Below are positions 16,693 to 26,457 of a DNA stretch of 53,874 nt, piece after piece. Each line of letters starts with the position of its first letter. Position 1 is the stretch's first letter. The notes below the pieces were generated by a model that searched no databases, was not told where the DNA came from, and worked only from the letters and a program-made list of their open reading frames with translations. The position numbers and the translations under genes are program-made. Source of the DNA: Halolactibacillus alkaliphilus (GTDB lineage Bacteria; Bacillota; Bacilli; Bacillales; Amphibacillaceae); the NCBI RefSeq assembly GCF_900115465.1, contig NZ_FOWN01000020.1, positions 1 through 53,874 of the forward strand, written 5' to 3'.

Positions 16693-19113
16693 ATGTGGAA
16701 TAAACTAAAACAAAGAATTGATCAACTTTTTCACTCGAATGATAACGTACAAGAAGTTGATCACCCAGATAAATTACATAATGAGCAAGATGTTTCAAAG
16801 GTTAATAAAAAGCCATATCAAAGAATCGATACCAAGGTCGTCTATCATTATCCGAAAGAGCGAGAGTTTAAGTTCCCGGTAAAAATAGATGAAGTCGGAA
16901 TGAATAGAGAGCATTCTTCAAAGAAATATAAAAAAGAGAAAGAATTACCAACCAACATGTCTAAAGACAGAGAAACACCACCAAACAATAAACCATTTAA
17001 AGTATCAGAAGTGCCATCGCCCGTATATGGTTTTACCCGACAAGTCGAACAACAAAGTCACGAACATCGACATGATAGGCAAAAAGAAAAGAAATTAATA
17101 GAATCAACTTACTATCCGACTTCCTATTCTTCGAATATTCTAAATGAAGTAAGAAGAACGCGTGGTGAAATGTCTGATTATGCTTATGAGCGTAGCGGAG
17201 AGAAAAGAAAAGTGCAACCAAAAGACCGAGACATAGAAAGAACAGAGCAGAAAAAAACCATTGAGCCATTCGATAGTATGGAAAAGGTCAATAATATAGA
17301 CGTCGTAAATGAGAAGCAAAAGTTTAAGGACAGTAGTGATACAACAGCAAATGAAGCTAAAAAAGATGACCCGACGAAGTTCGTAGATGGCATAGAAGAG
17401 AAAGACAATGAAAGCGAAGTTGGGACTATGTCAGAAACTGAAATATTATTAAAACGCTCGCCAGTCCATGAACAAGCTCAACGGGAGTTAAATAAGAAAC
17501 AAGTGCCATTCAATGTTAGAATGAGGCCAAGTGATAAGAAACGTTACTATGAGCGGATGAAAAATGTGGATAATAAGCAGCTAACTAAAGATCAGCATGC
17601 ATCAACAAATCAGCCGCCAGTTGCAGAGCAATTGACAAACACAGTGGCGAAAAGTTTGGTGAACCCAAGACAAATATCACAAAAAATAGACGGTAAAAAG
17701 CGTCAAGTGCTACCGCTGCATTTATTAGATGATATTGTACCGAAAGAAATGCATCTCTCATCATTTATTGAGGAGCAATCACAGCGCCTTATTGAGGCAT
17801 TAAAACAATTTAATGTAGCAGCTGAAGTGATCAACGTAATGCAAGGGCCAAGTGTCATGCGATTTGAAATTAAACCAGAGTCTGGTGTGAAGGTAAGTAA
17901 AGTGAAAAATCTTAGTGATGATCTAAAGCTAAGTCTAGCCGCGAAAGATATTAGAATTGAAGCGCCTATTCCTGGAAAACATGCGATTGGTATTGAGATA
18001 CCTAATGAAAAAACGCGGCCAGTCATGTTAAGTGAAATTTTCGAATCATCAGCTTTTGTCGATGCAACATCTCCTTTAAGTGTTGGTTTAGGACTAGATA
18101 TTTCTGGCGAAGCTATCATTACTGATATTCAGAAGATGCCTCACGGTTTAATTGCAGGAGCAACCGGTTCGGGAAAGAGTGTATGTATAAATACTATTTT
18201 GTTGTCTCTTCTATATAAAGCAACGCCGGAAGAAGTGAGGTTATTACTTATTGATCCTAAAATGGTGGAACTTCAACCTTATAATGATCTTCCTCACTTA
18301 GTCAGTCCTGTCATAACAGATGTAAAAGCAGCAACGCAGGCACTGAAATGGGCGGTAGAAGAGATGGAAAGACGCTACCAACTTTTTGTTGAAAAAGGGG
18401 CAAGAGATTTGTCGCGCTATAATGAAAAAATGACACGTCAACAAGGGGAAAGCTTGCCAATGATTGTGATTGTCATTGACGAGTTAGCAGATTTAATGAT
18501 GGCAGCTCCTCAAGATGTAGAAGATGCCATTTGTCGAATTGCTCAAAAAGCTCGTGCAGCTGGAATTCATTTACTTTTGGCAACTCAACGACCATCAGTA
18601 GACGTGATTACAGGATTGATAAAATCAAATATCCCTACACGAATTGCTTTTAGTGTGGCCTCCCAAGTTGATTCACGGACAATGATTGATACAGCTGGTG
18701 CGGAGCGACTGCTTGGTAAAGGCGATATGTTATTTGTTGAGAACGGGGCGAGACATCCTGTTAGGATACAAGGCGCTTTTGTTTCGGATGATGAAATTGA
18801 ACGTATTACGGCCTACCTAAAGCAACAGCGTGAACCTAATTATTTATTTGAGCAAGAACAACTGTTAGAATCACTCGAACAAGAAGCGTCAACAGATGAA
18901 CTTTTTGAGGATGCCCTTTTGTTTTTGTCAGAAAATGAGACAATAAGTACGTCTTTACTTCAACGCCGATTTAAAATAGGATATAATAGAGCAGCAAGGA
19001 TTATAGATTCACTTGAACACCAAGGGATTGTATCGGGTCAAAATGGTAGTAAGCCACGGACAATACTTATCTCAAAAGAAGAAATTAACTATATTCGTCA
19101 GTCGCACAGATAA
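16693..19113 (+). CDS. sftA: Soluble FtsK/SpoIIIE-type DNA translocase SftA (YtpS)
   Basis: An 806-residue DNA pump. Unlike FtsK and SpoIIIE it has no membrane helices: residues 1-330 are a charged Lys/Glu-rich linker. The motor follows, with an alpha domain (PSVMRFEIKPESGVKVSKV), Walker A GATGSGKS and Walker B MIVIVIDELAD. The C-terminal winged-helix gamma domain (FKIGYNRAARIIDSLE) recognises chromosome-orienting sequences. In B. subtilis SftA clears trapped DNA from the closing septum. GTG 16684 could start it, but ATG 16693 is better spaced from AAAGAG. Confidence 0.93.
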   Translation: MWNKLKQRIDQLFHSNDNVQEVDHPDKLHNEQDVSKVNKKPYQRIDTKVVYHYPKEREFKFPVKIDEVGMNREHSSKKYKKEKELPTNMSKDRETPPNNKPFKVSEVPSPVYGFTRQVEQQSHEHRHDRQKEKKLIESTYYPTSYSSNILNEVRRTRGEMSDYAYERSGEKRKVQPKDRDIERTEQKKTIEPFDSMEKVNNIDVVNEKQKFKDSSDTTANEAKKDDPTKFVDGIEEKDNESEVGTMSETEILLKRSPVHEQAQRELNKKQVPFNVRMRPSDKKRYYERMKNVDNKQLTKDQHASTNQPPVAEQLTNTVAKSLVNPRQISQKIDGKKRQVLPLHLLDDIVPKEMHLSSFIEEQSQRLIEALKQFNVAAEVINVMQGPSVMRFEIKPESGVKVSKVKNLSDDLKLSLAAKDIRIEAPIPGKHAIGIEIPNEKTRPVMLSEIFESSAFVDATSPLSVGLGLDISGEAIITDIQKMPHGLIAGATGSGKSVCINTILLSLLYKATPEEVRLLLIDPKMVELQPYNDLPHLVSPVITDVKAATQALKWAVEEMERRYQLFVEKGARDLSRYNEKMTRQQGESLPMIVIVIDELADLMMAAPQDVEDAICRIAQKARAAGIHLLLATQRPSVDVITGLIKSNIPTRIAFSVASQVDSRTMIDTAGAERLLGKGDMLFVENGARHPVRIQGAFVSDDEIERITAYLKQQREPNYLFEQEQLLESLEQEASTDELFEDALLFLSENETISTSLLQRRFKIGYNRAARIIDSLEHQGIVSGQNGSKPRTILISKEEINYIRQSHR

Positions 19114-19147
19114 ACATAAATAAAACACAATAAGGGGTTATTAAACA

Positions 19148-20257
19148 ATGGAAAAAGAAATCAGTTTGAAATTAGATGGTAAGATTGATCGATTAACTAA
19201 TAAAACATTTAAGTTCGATGAACGTATCAAAGAAGGCTGGTTCTCTGCGGTATACTTCTTAAAAACTAAAGAAATAGCTCAAAAAAAGTGTGAAAACAAT
19301 GAGGTAATCATGCAGTTTTTTCAAAAAGATCACGCGGTTCTTTGTGGAACAGATGAAGCGATTGCTCTCATACATACATTTAGTGAGAATCCTGAAAGTC
19401 TGGAAATTCACTCTTTAAAAGACGGAGATAAGATCAGTCCTTTTGAAACAGTGTTAACGATTAAAGGACCTTACCAATCTTTTGGTTATTTAGAAGGAAT
19501 TATCGATGGGATTCTAGCAAGACGCACGTCAGTAGCGACGAATGTTTATAAAGTTGTTAAAGCAGCTCGAACATCTGGTACGCAAAAGCCGGTTATGTTT
19601 ATGGGAGATCGCGATGATCACTATACGCAACAAGCAGGTGACGGTTATGCAGCTTTTATTGGTGGATCAACTGCTCAAGCAACACACGCGATGAATGAAT
19701 GGTGGGGGAAAACAGGTATGGGTACGATGCCGCATGCCTTGATTCAATTGTTTGAAGGAGATGTTGTCTCCGCCTCTAAGGCATATAAAGAAGTATATCC
19801 AGATGATGAACTTATGGTACTGGTGGATTATAACAATGATGTTATTACTGATTCCCTTAAGGTCGCGCATGAATTTAAAGATGAATTAAAAGGCGTCCGT
19901 CTAGATACATCCAATAATATGGTTGATAAGTATTTCTTGCGTAATGAGCATTTAATGGGACCGTTTGATCCTCGAGGTGTTAATCCTGAACTTATCTTCG
20001 CGCTGCGTGAAGCGCTTGACGATGAAGGGTTTAATCATGTGAAAATCATTGCAAGTGGTGGGTTTACGGAAGATAAAATTCGTCGTTTTGAAAAACAACA
20101 TGTGCCTGTTGATATTTATGGTGTTGGTCGTAGTTTATTGGATATTAAAGTTGGATTTACTGGTGATAGTGTCATGCTAAACGGTCAACCAGAATCTAAA
20201 TTTGGTCGACAATACCGACCGAACGCACGACTGGAAAAAGTTCATTATCAGAAGTAG
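19148..20257 (+). CDS. pncB: Nicotinate phosphoribosyltransferase
   Basis: A 369-residue enzyme of the short nicotinate phosphoribosyltransferase class, which joins nicotinate and PRPP in NAD salvage. The family blocks DGDKISPFETVLTIKGPYQ, the ARRTSVATN segment, the GTMPHALIQ loop and the GVRLDTSNN phosphate-binding strand are all present. It starts 34 nt after sftA with a GGGGT site and no intervening terminator, so it may share that transcript, an order seen in other Bacilli. Confidence 0.88.
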   Translation: MEKEISLKLDGKIDRLTNKTFKFDERIKEGWFSAVYFLKTKEIAQKKCENNEVIMQFFQKDHAVLCGTDEAIALIHTFSENPESLEIHSLKDGDKISPFETVLTIKGPYQSFGYLEGIIDGILARRTSVATNVYKVVKAARTSGTQKPVMFMGDRDDHYTQQAGDGYAAFIGGSTAQATHAMNEWWGKTGMGTMPHALIQLFEGDVVSASKAYKEVYPDDELMVLVDYNNDVITDSLKVAHEFKDELKGVRLDTSNNMVDKYFLRNEHLMGPFDPRGVNPELIFALREALDDEGFNHVKIIASGGFTEDKIRRFEKQHVPVDIYGVGRSLLDIKVGFTGDSVMLNGQPESKFGRQYRPNARLEKVHYQK

Positions 20258-20270
20258 TGCTTCCTAATGA

Positions 20271-20299
20271 TTTAGTTTTTTATTAATCTGTGATATAAT
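20271..20299 (+). promoter_or_regulatory. Probable murC promoter
   Basis: TATAAT at 20294-20299 is a consensus -10. TTTAGT 17 bp upstream is a poor -35. The leader before murC is about 80 nt and carries a perfect 9-bp hairpin (TTTAAGTCG at 20314-20322 with 20337-20345). Confidence 0.5.
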
Positions 20300-20387
20300 G
20301 CATAATTGTGCTGTTTAAGTCGTTTATTTATAGTAGCGACTTAAATAGAAATATGAGTAGCGTTAGACACTTACGGGGGTAAGATTT

Positions 20388-21686
20388 ATGACAGTTTACC
20401 ATTTTGTTGGTATTAAAGGGACAGGTATGAGCGCACTTGCGCATATTCTTCATGATCAAGGAGAAACCGTTCAAGGTTCAGATGTGGATAAAACATTTTT
20501 TACAGATCAAGCATTAGTAGATAAAGCGATCCCCATTTTCTCTTTTTCAAAAGAAAACATTACTGAAGGCATGACGATTATTCAAGGTAATGCATTTAAT
20601 GATGAGCATGAGGAAATTAAAGAAGCAAAAGCATTAGGTTTAACCATTTTCAAATATCATGAATTTCTTGGGATGTGGATTGATCAATATACGAGTATTG
20701 CGGTAACAGGTGCACATGGTAAAACGTCCACAACAGGGTTGTTAAGTCATGTGTTGAAAAATATTCACCCAATCTCTTATTTAATAGGTGATGGTACCGG
20801 TGTTGGCCATGTGAACAGTAAATATTTTTCGTTTGAGGCGTGTGAATATCGGCGTCATTTTTTAAGCTATAAGCCAGATTACGCAATTATGACCAATATT
20901 GATTTTGATCATCCGGATTACTTTACGAGTATTGATGATGTGTTTTCTGCTTTTCAATCTATGGCTGACCAAGTGAAAAAAGGAATAATTGCTTGTGGTG
21001 ATGACATATACTTACACAAGCTCCAAGCAAAAGTACCTGTGGTTTACTATGGATTTAATGAAGATAACGACTTTCAAGCGAAGGATATGCGAGAAGGGGA
21101 ACATGGGACAACATTTGATGTGTATGTCCGACATGATTTTTATGATACTTTCACTATTCCTTTATTCGGTAAACATAGCGTCTTAAATGCTTTATCGGTT
21201 ATTGCCTTATGTCATTATGAAGGAATCGAAAGTGATCAAATGAAGCACTTAGAAACTTTTGGTGGTGTGAAGCGTCGTTTTTCTGAAAAGCGCGTTAATG
21301 ACCAAGTTTTAATTGATGATTATGCGCATCATCCTAAAGAAATTGAAGCAACAATTGATTCAATTAGAAGAAAGTATCCGGACAAGAAAATTACCGCTGT
21401 GTTTCAACCACATACGTATTCTCGGACGAAAATGTTTTTACAAGAGTTTGCTGAGAGTTTAATGCTTGCGGACAATGTGTATCTATGTGATATTTTCGGT
21501 TCTGCAAGAGAAATGGTAGGTAAATTGACGATTAAAGACTTAGGAGAACTGATTGACAATTGCCATTATATCCAGCTGGATTCAATTAGTATGTTGGCTG
21601 AAGATAAAGCAGATGTGATTGTATTTATGGGAGCGGGAGATATTCAAACGTTCCAAACAGCTTATGAAAAATATTTAACCAACTAA
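20388..21686 (+). CDS. murC: UDP-N-acetylmuramate--L-alanine ligase MurC
   Basis: A 432-residue cytosolic Mur ligase that adds L-Ala to UDP-MurNAc using ATP, the first step of the stem peptide. The N-terminal Rossmann motif is [11 protein letters not shown], the ATP loop is [10 protein letters not shown] near residue 107, [10 protein letters not shown] is the MurC-specific block, and [10 protein letters not shown] near residue 310 is the C-terminal motif. ATG start with ACGGGGG. In B. subtilis murC also precedes ytxG-ytxH. Confidence 0.96.
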   Translation: MTVYHFVGIKGTGMSALAHILHDQGETVQGSDVDKTFFTDQALVDKAIPIFSFSKENITEGMTIIQGNAFNDEHEEIKEAKALGLTIFKYHEFLGMWIDQYTSIAVTGAHGKTSTTGLLSHVLKNIHPISYLIGDGTGVGHVNSKYFSFEACEYRRHFLSYKPDYAIMTNIDFDHPDYFTSIDDVFSAFQSMADQVKKGIIACGDDIYLHKLQAKVPVVYYGFNEDNDFQAKDMREGEHGTTFDVYVRHDFYDTFTIPLFGKHSVLNALSVIALCHYEGIESDQMKHLETFGGVKRRFSEKRVNDQVLIDDYAHHPKEIEATIDSIRRKYPDKKITAVFQPHTYSRTKMFLQEFAESLMLADNVYLCDIFGSAREMVGKLTIKDLGELIDNCHYIQLDSISMLAEDKADVIVFMGAGDIQTFQTAYEKYLTN

Positions 21687-21691
21687 GAAGG

Positions 21692-21740
21692 AAAAACTGA
21701 CCATCATGACGAATATAGTTATGAGTGGTCAGTTTTTTTA
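21692..21740 (+). terminator. Terminator of murC
   Basis: AAAAACTGACCA (21692-21703) pairs with TGGTCAGTTTTT (21726-21737), followed by further T residues. Confidence 0.88.
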
Positions 21741-21748
21741 TTTATAAA

Positions 21749-21774
21749 GTTTACCAAATTTTAAAATGGGGTAA
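21749..21774 (+). promoter_or_regulatory. Candidate SigB promoter of ytxG-ytxH
   Basis: GTTTAC, 14 bp, GGGTAA lies 53 nt upstream of the ytxG ATG. This is close to the SigB consensus GTTTAA-N12-15-GGGTAT. In B. subtilis the ytxGHJ operon is part of the SigB general stress regulon, so context supports the call. No SigA-like pair is seen in the same interval. Confidence 0.6.
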
Positions 21775-21827
21775 ACAACAATAGACCATATTTATAAATA
21801 AAAATATTTGTTGAAGGAGTGAGCGAT

Positions 21828-22247
21828 ATGGATAATCTTCTCTACATTTCAGCATTAATTGCTGCAATAGCATTTGCTGTTCTTGTTGTTTATCTTGTTC
21901 GTCTTTTAAAAGAGTCAGAACGAACGATGACAAGTGTAGCGAATACGTTAGAAGGCTTAGAGAAACAAATGGTGGGTATTACAACTGAAACAACGCTATT
22001 ACTTAATCGAACCAATGCATTAGCTGAGGATATTAACTTAAAGGCTGATAAACTAAACGTCTTAGTTGATAGTATTAGCGGTTTAAGTACGACCTTTACG
22101 ACCTTTAGTGCTTCTGTAAAAGAAGTTTCTGATACTATTTCAAGAATTGCTGTTGATAATAAAGAAGAAACAGCGCAAGTTATTAAATGGGGTAATGTCG
22201 CAATGGAAGTACTAAAGAAAAAGAAAGATAAAAGAACGACTAAGTAA
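21828..22247 (+). CDS. ytxG: DUF948 general stress protein YtxG
   Basis: A 139-residue protein with one N-terminal membrane helix (residues 3-24) and a long amphipathic coiled-coil region resembling a methyl-accepting stalk, the DUF948 pattern. The tail is Lys-rich. The open frame allows a GTG at 21819, but ATG 21828 has GAAGGAG eight bases upstream. It forms an operon with ytxH 30 nt downstream, preceded by a SigB-like promoter. The molecular role is unknown. Confidence 0.85.
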   Translation: MDNLLYISALIAAIAFAVLVVYLVRLLKESERTMTSVANTLEGLEKQMVGITTETTLLLNRTNALAEDINLKADKLNVLVDSISGLSTTFTTFSASVKEVSDTISRIAVDNKEETAQVIKWGNVAMEVLKKKKDKRTTK

Positions 22248-22277
22248 ATGTAAAGAAAATATGAGGAGGAATTTATT

Positions 22278-22832
22278 ATGACAAACGAAGAAAACAGAAC
22301 AAATGAGCATATCAATGCGAAGGACTTTTTAATTGGATCGTTGATTGGAAGTATTGTTGGGGCATCGGTTGCCTTATTGTTCGCACCTAAGTCGGGTAAA
22401 GAAGTAAGAGAAGACATTAATAAAAGTGCCTCTGATCTTAAAGATAAAGCATTAGTTTATAAGGATAAAGCTTATGATAAAACAGATGAATTTAAAGAAA
22501 TAGCTAAGGAAAAGAAAGCGGATCTTCAACAAGTAGTGAATGAAAAGTCACAAGAATTTCATGCTAAGTTTAATGAAACGAAGCAGAGCGTGCAGGATAA
22601 AATTAATGAGACAGCAGAGGAATTAAAAAAGAAAAAAGCAGCGATGCAAGCAGATGTTGAAGATATGCAAGAAGACATAGAAGAAGCTGTTGAAGAAAAA
22701 GTTGAAGAAGTGAAAGAAAAAGTTGAAAAAGTAAAAGATAGCGCTAATAAAAAAGCTCAAGCAGCAAAAGAAGCGACTGATAATGTGAAAGAAGCAGTTG
22801 AAGATGGCGTAGAAGACGTTAAGAAGAAATAA
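22278..22832 (+). CDS. ytxH: YtxH-like general stress protein
   Basis: A 184-residue protein. Residues 16-40 form the YtxH domain, a glycine-zipper membrane segment (FLIGSLIGSIVGASVALLFA followed by PKSGKEVR). The remainder is highly charged, Lys/Glu/Ala-rich and predicted to be a long helix with heptad-like repeats, in the style of LEA or desiccation proteins. ATG start with AGGAGG. It follows ytxG in the same order as in B. subtilis; the third gene ytxJ is not here. Confidence 0.87.
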   Translation: MTNEENRTNEHINAKDFLIGSLIGSIVGASVALLFAPKSGKEVREDINKSASDLKDKALVYKDKAYDKTDEFKEIAKEKKADLQQVVNEKSQEFHAKFNETKQSVQDKINETAEELKKKKAAMQADVEDMQEDIEEAVEEKVEEVKEKVEKVKDSANKKAQAAKEATDNVKEAVEDGVEDVKKK

Positions 22833-22841
22833 GTATATATT

Positions 22842-22888
22842 AAAACAGGCGGTGCCTTTTCATATTTGGAAAGGAACCACCTGTTTTT
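22842..22888. terminator. Bidirectional terminator between ytxH and the FtsA-like gene
   Basis: AAAACAGGCGGT-CCTTT pairs with AAAGG-ACCACCTGTTTT with minor bulges, followed by T7 on the plus strand. It separates two convergent genes. Confidence 0.85.
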
Positions 22889-22906
22889 TTACAATTAATT
22901 CTCTTT

Positions 22907-25051
22907 TTATTTTGATTCATGAATAATTTCTAATTTATCACCATCAACTATAGGTTCAAGAAATGTTGTGGGTGCACCATTCTTTAATATATGTACATGG
23001 CCACGCTGTTTTATTAAATCAAGAGTGATATAGCGGAAGACATCTTGAAAAATAAATGTCATATCTTCTAATCTTTTAATGGTTAACTTAGATAATGGTT
23101 CGATAACGTCATCATCTTTTAATAAGATATCATGATGATAAAGCGCCATTTTCTCCTTTTTAATAGTAACAGGTTCATTATTAAAAGTGATGTTAATCTC
23201 TTCACTTAAAGGTAATTTAAGAGCCTTTGTTAATACTTCCTTTGTTACTTTTTGTAAAGGATTATAATAAATTTTATCTCCTGGTTTTAGCCTTGTTTCG
23301 AGTGAAGCGGGTTGATGGTTAATGAATAATTTTTCCGAATAAGCTTCTAGAGGTATGAATTTATCATCGAGATAGACAGCAAATATCTCTGGTTCATGTG
23401 CTAAATAATGAAACTCTGATTGGTTAAGCCACGTGCCTAAATCAATGTGATCAACCATTTCAATCCGATCGCCATCTTTTAATACCGCTTCAAGGTCAGC
23501 TGCTTTTTTATTAATCGTGATCTTAGGTGTGACTTGATATGGTTTATCATTAAAGTATAGTGTAAATGGCTGAACATTACCTATGATATCATGTAGCCTC
23601 ACAAGAGGCTCATGACCATCTTCTCCCTTATCAACAACTAAGGTGTCGTTATGTTCAATTAAATCATCAACACGCAGTTGCTTGTTGTTACGTTTAATTT
23701 TAGGAGGGGTGCCGTGTGTCCCCGGTAAAGTAATTGTTTGGTTGTTGATAGAAACCATGTAAGCCATTCCTGGTTTACCGTACATACGTTTAATATCAAT
23801 ACCAGCCGCTAGAAGGCAGTCTCCAACCGTAAGTTGTTTCATATCAAATAAGCGAACGGCACGTTCGTTTACCGTGACGCTAATGTAATGTACAGGATTT
23901 TGTTTTGCTGCTATAGCAATACCAATAGGGGTAATAAATTCTGGCCCCGTTGGTATATCTATAGTTGTTCTTAAGTCTTTGATAGCGTCTGTCCCACGTG
24001 TAGCCACTCTATTATGCGGAAGTTGTAATTTATCAGCTAATGTGTTTGTAAGGTCAGGTGTTAAGCTACCACCACCAACAAGCATAACAGCTTTAGGGGC
24101 ACGTTTATTAAGGTTAATAATTTCATTTGCAATAGCACTTGCTAAATCTTCAATCGCGGGTTTAATATCCAAGGCTAACTCGCTTTTTGTTACAACAGTT
24201 TCAAATCCTAATATATCTTCCACTGTCGCCTGATGATGTTCTGTTATTTCACGTTTTACACGCTCTGCCTCATTGAAATCTAGTAGATAATAGTCACTAA
24301 TTGCTTCTGTAATTTCGTCTCCAGCTTTAGATACCATTCCATAGGCTGTAATTGTTCCTTCATCAGTTAAAGCGATATCACTTGTGCCAGCGCCAATATC
24401 AACCAGTGCGACATTTAACCGTCTCATCGATTCAGGTATTAATACATTAATGGCAGCGATAGGCTCAAGTGTGAGTGCCTCCATTTCTAAATGTGCACGA
24501 TTTAGTGCTGAAATAAGAGATTCAACAACAACTTTAGGTAAAAACGTCGCAATAATTTCTACTTCTGCGTTTCCCCCCTGTTGATCGATGAGTGAACCAA
24601 TGATATCATTATCTAACTTATATTGTAGAACTGAATAACCAACGCAATAGTAATGTGTCAATTGATCTTGACTTTTCTCCTCTTCAGCAAGCTCATACTG
24701 TGCCTTTTGAACGGCTGTTAGTTCAAGAAAAGATATAGCTTCTCGATCCATTAAAGGTTGTTTAGTAATGTCTGTTGATACAATGGTTCGTTTTGTTTTA
24801 AGTGCACGGCCAGCTGCTGCAACACATACTTTAGTTAAAGTGATTTTGTGTCTCTCCTCTAACTGCTGTTTTACTTGCTTAATGATCTGCGCAACTGCCA
24901 CAACATCATGTATTTGACCGTCAAGCATGGAACGTTCGGTATGTTCAATACTTTCATAATCAACGAGTGTGTAATGTCCATTTTCTATATTAAGGAGTAA
25001 TCCATTAACTGAGCGGGTCCCAATATCTAAAGCGAAAATAATGTCATTCAT
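22907..25051 (-). CDS. FtsA/PilM-like actin-fold protein with C-terminal repeats
   Basis: A 714-residue protein whose first 390 residues are an FtsA-type actin ATPase: phosphate-1 motif FALDIGTRSVNG (6-17), an SHS2-like insertion, VALVDIGAGTSDIAL phosphate-2, and AVMLVGGGSLTPDL adenosine motif. FtsA proper is about 430 residues; here about 320 extra residues hold four or five repeats ending in a GDxI-type turn (LKPGDKIYY, LKDGDRIEM, VDGDKLEI), resembling SLBB or beta-grasp modules. There is no FtsA-like terminal amphipathic helix. ATG start with AAAGGAG. It is probably an accessory division or envelope factor; a true ftsA should exist elsewhere. Confidence 0.7.
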   Translation of the reverse strand: MNDIIFALDIGTRSVNGLLLNIENGHYTLVDYESIEHTERSMLDGQIHDVVAVAQIIKQVKQQLEERHKITLTKVCVAAAGRALKTKRTIVSTDITKQPLMDREAISFLELTAVQKAQYELAEEEKSQDQLTHYYCVGYSVLQYKLDNDIIGSLIDQQGGNAEVEIIATFLPKVVVESLISALNRAHLEMEALTLEPIAAINVLIPESMRRLNVALVDIGAGTSDIALTDEGTITAYGMVSKAGDEITEAISDYYLLDFNEAERVKREITEHHQATVEDILGFETVVTKSELALDIKPAIEDLASAIANEIINLNKRAPKAVMLVGGGSLTPDLTNTLADKLQLPHNRVATRGTDAIKDLRTTIDIPTGPEFITPIGIAIAAKQNPVHYISVTVNERAVRLFDMKQLTVGDCLLAAGIDIKRMYGKPGMAYMVSINNQTITLPGTHGTPPKIKRNNKQLRVDDLIEHNDTLVVDKGEDGHEPLVRLHDIIGNVQPFTLYFNDKPYQVTPKITINKKAADLEAVLKDGDRIEMVDHIDLGTWLNQSEFHYLAHEPEIFAVYLDDKFIPLEAYSEKLFINHQPASLETRLKPGDKIYYNPLQKVTKEVLTKALKLPLSEEINITFNNEPVTIKKEKMALYHHDILLKDDDVIEPLSKLTIKRLEDMTFIFQDVFRYITLDLIKQRGHVHILKNGAPTTFLEPIVDGDKLEIIHESK

Positions 25052-25175
25052 AATTTAACTCCTTTGTCTTCGTTCTTAAACGCTTACTAATACTTAGTTT
25101 AACAGATTTCTTCTTGAACGTATTGCCTTTTTAAGATAATGGTATAAAGAAAATACTAAATATTTAAACAATGTA

Positions 25176-25204
25176 GTGACAATTCGGAATATTTTAGCTA
25201 TAAT
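25176..25204 (+). promoter_or_regulatory. SigA-type promoter of aroA(G)
   Basis: GTGACA and a perfect TATAAT are 17 bp apart, 93 nt upstream of the ATG. The leader contains a 7-bp hairpin (AAACATG with CATGTTT near 25233-25252) followed by T residues. Confidence 0.75.
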
Positions 25205-25296
25205 GAATGCTAATTATTCATTCTTTCGTTTTCAAACATGTGATGCATGTTTTTAAGGAATAGGTAAAATATACATTAACTACAGGGGGAATTTAG

Positions 25297-26358
25297 ATGT
25301 CAAACGAACAATTAGATTTACTTAGAGAACAGCTTGATGAACTGAATATGGACTTACTAAGCTTAATTAATAAGCGTGGAGAATTAGTCAAGCAAGTAGC
25401 CAAATCAAAGCCAAACCAAGGTCCAGATAAAAAATATGATCCTGTACGAGAACACCAGATGCTAGAAAAAATTAAAAATCAAAATGAAGGACCGTTTCAA
25501 GATGCGACGATTATTCATTTGTTTAAGGAAATTTTTAAAGCTGGACTAGAGTTACAAGAAAAAGATTACCATAAGGAAATGCTTGTGTCACGTAAACGCA
25601 AAAGCGAAGATACAATCATTGATATTAAAGGTGAAAAAATCGGGGATGGACAGCCCCATTTTGTTTGTGGACCTTGTGCGGTTGAGTCTTACGAACAAGT
25701 AAGAAAAGTAGCGGAACAAATTAAAAAACACGGGTTAAATATGATTAGAGGTGGCGCATTTAAGCCGCGGACGAGTCCTTACGATTTTCAAGGACTTGGT
25801 TTTGAGGGATTAGAAATTTTACGACGTATTGGTGATGAATTTGATTTAGCTGTTGTAAGTGAAATTGTTCGCCCACAAGATATGGAGAAAGCAGCAGAAT
25901 ACCTGGACATGATTCAAATAGGTGCTCGTAACATGCAAAACTTTGAGATACTAAAGGCAGCAGGTGAAGTTAATAAACCGATCATTTTAAAACGTGGAAT
26001 GTCCGCAACAGTATCGGATTTTATTAACGCAGCTGAATATATCCATTCACGTGGTAATAGTAATATCATTCTTTGTGAGCGAGGAATTAGAACTTACGAA
26101 ACAGCGACACGTAACACGCTTGATATTACAGCTGTACCGATTCTTAAGCAAGAGACACACTTACCTGTCATGGTCGATGTTACACACTCTACAGGTCGAC
26201 GTGACTTACTTATTCCAGCCGCAAAAGCAGCTATTGCGATTGGTGCTGATGCCGTTATGGCAGAGGTTCACCCAGACCCAGCTGTTGCTCTTTCTGATCA
26301 ACAACAACAAATGAATTTTGAACAATTTGATGCATTTATGGAAGCGGTAAGAAAATAA
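25297..26358 (+). CDS. aroA: Bifunctional chorismate mutase / 3-deoxy-7-phosphoheptulonate synthase AroA(G)
   Basis: A 353-residue fusion. Residues 1-90 are an AroQ-type chorismate mutase ([23 protein letters not shown]), which in Bacillus gives feedback sensing by chorismate and prephenate. Residues 110-353 are a type I-beta DAHP synthase with [25 protein letters not shown] and the metal-binding CERGIRTYE and DVTHSTGRR. It commits erythrose-4-phosphate and PEP to aromatic amino acids. Strong own promoter. It precedes ccpA as in B. subtilis, but here decayed IS3 DNA lies between them. Confidence 0.95.
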   Translation: MSNEQLDLLREQLDELNMDLLSLINKRGELVKQVAKSKPNQGPDKKYDPVREHQMLEKIKNQNEGPFQDATIIHLFKEIFKAGLELQEKDYHKEMLVSRKRKSEDTIIDIKGEKIGDGQPHFVCGPCAVESYEQVRKVAEQIKKHGLNMIRGGAFKPRTSPYDFQGLGFEGLEILRRIGDEFDLAVVSEIVRPQDMEKAAEYLDMIQIGARNMQNFEILKAAGEVNKPIILKRGMSATVSDFINAAEYIHSRGNSNIILCERGIRTYETATRNTLDITAVPILKQETHLPVMVDVTHSTGRRDLLIPAAKAAIAIGADAVMAEVHPDPAVALSDQQQQMNFEQFDAFMEAVRK

Positions 26359-26395
26359 AAAACAAAAAGCTTCTCAGTTAAACATATATGATATG

Positions 26396-26457
26396 CTCCC
26401 AACAAAGTGGACAGTAGGAATAGTAAATTTCTACACTAATTTGTTGGGGGTTTTTTT
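26396..26457 (+). terminator. Terminator of aroA(G), built on the IS3 left end
   Basis: CTCCCAACAAA (26396-26406) pairs with TTTGTTGGGGG (26440-26450), an internal GTG/CAC extends the stem, and T7 follows. The left IS inverted repeat (AAGTGGACAGT, 26405-26415) lies in this hairpin. Confidence 0.7.

Noticed and set aside
17703-18119. 138-codon minus-strand ORF within sftA
   Set aside because: Shadow of the sftA motor domain; no start signals.
21890-22417. 175-codon minus-strand ORF across ytxG and ytxH
   Set aside because: Antisense to two well-supported genes with good ribosome sites; low-complexity Ser/Leu composition typical of a shadow frame.
22907-25051. The cell-division FtsA itself
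   Set aside because: Length is about 290 residues too long, the terminal membrane-targeting helix is missing and ftsZ is not adjacent.
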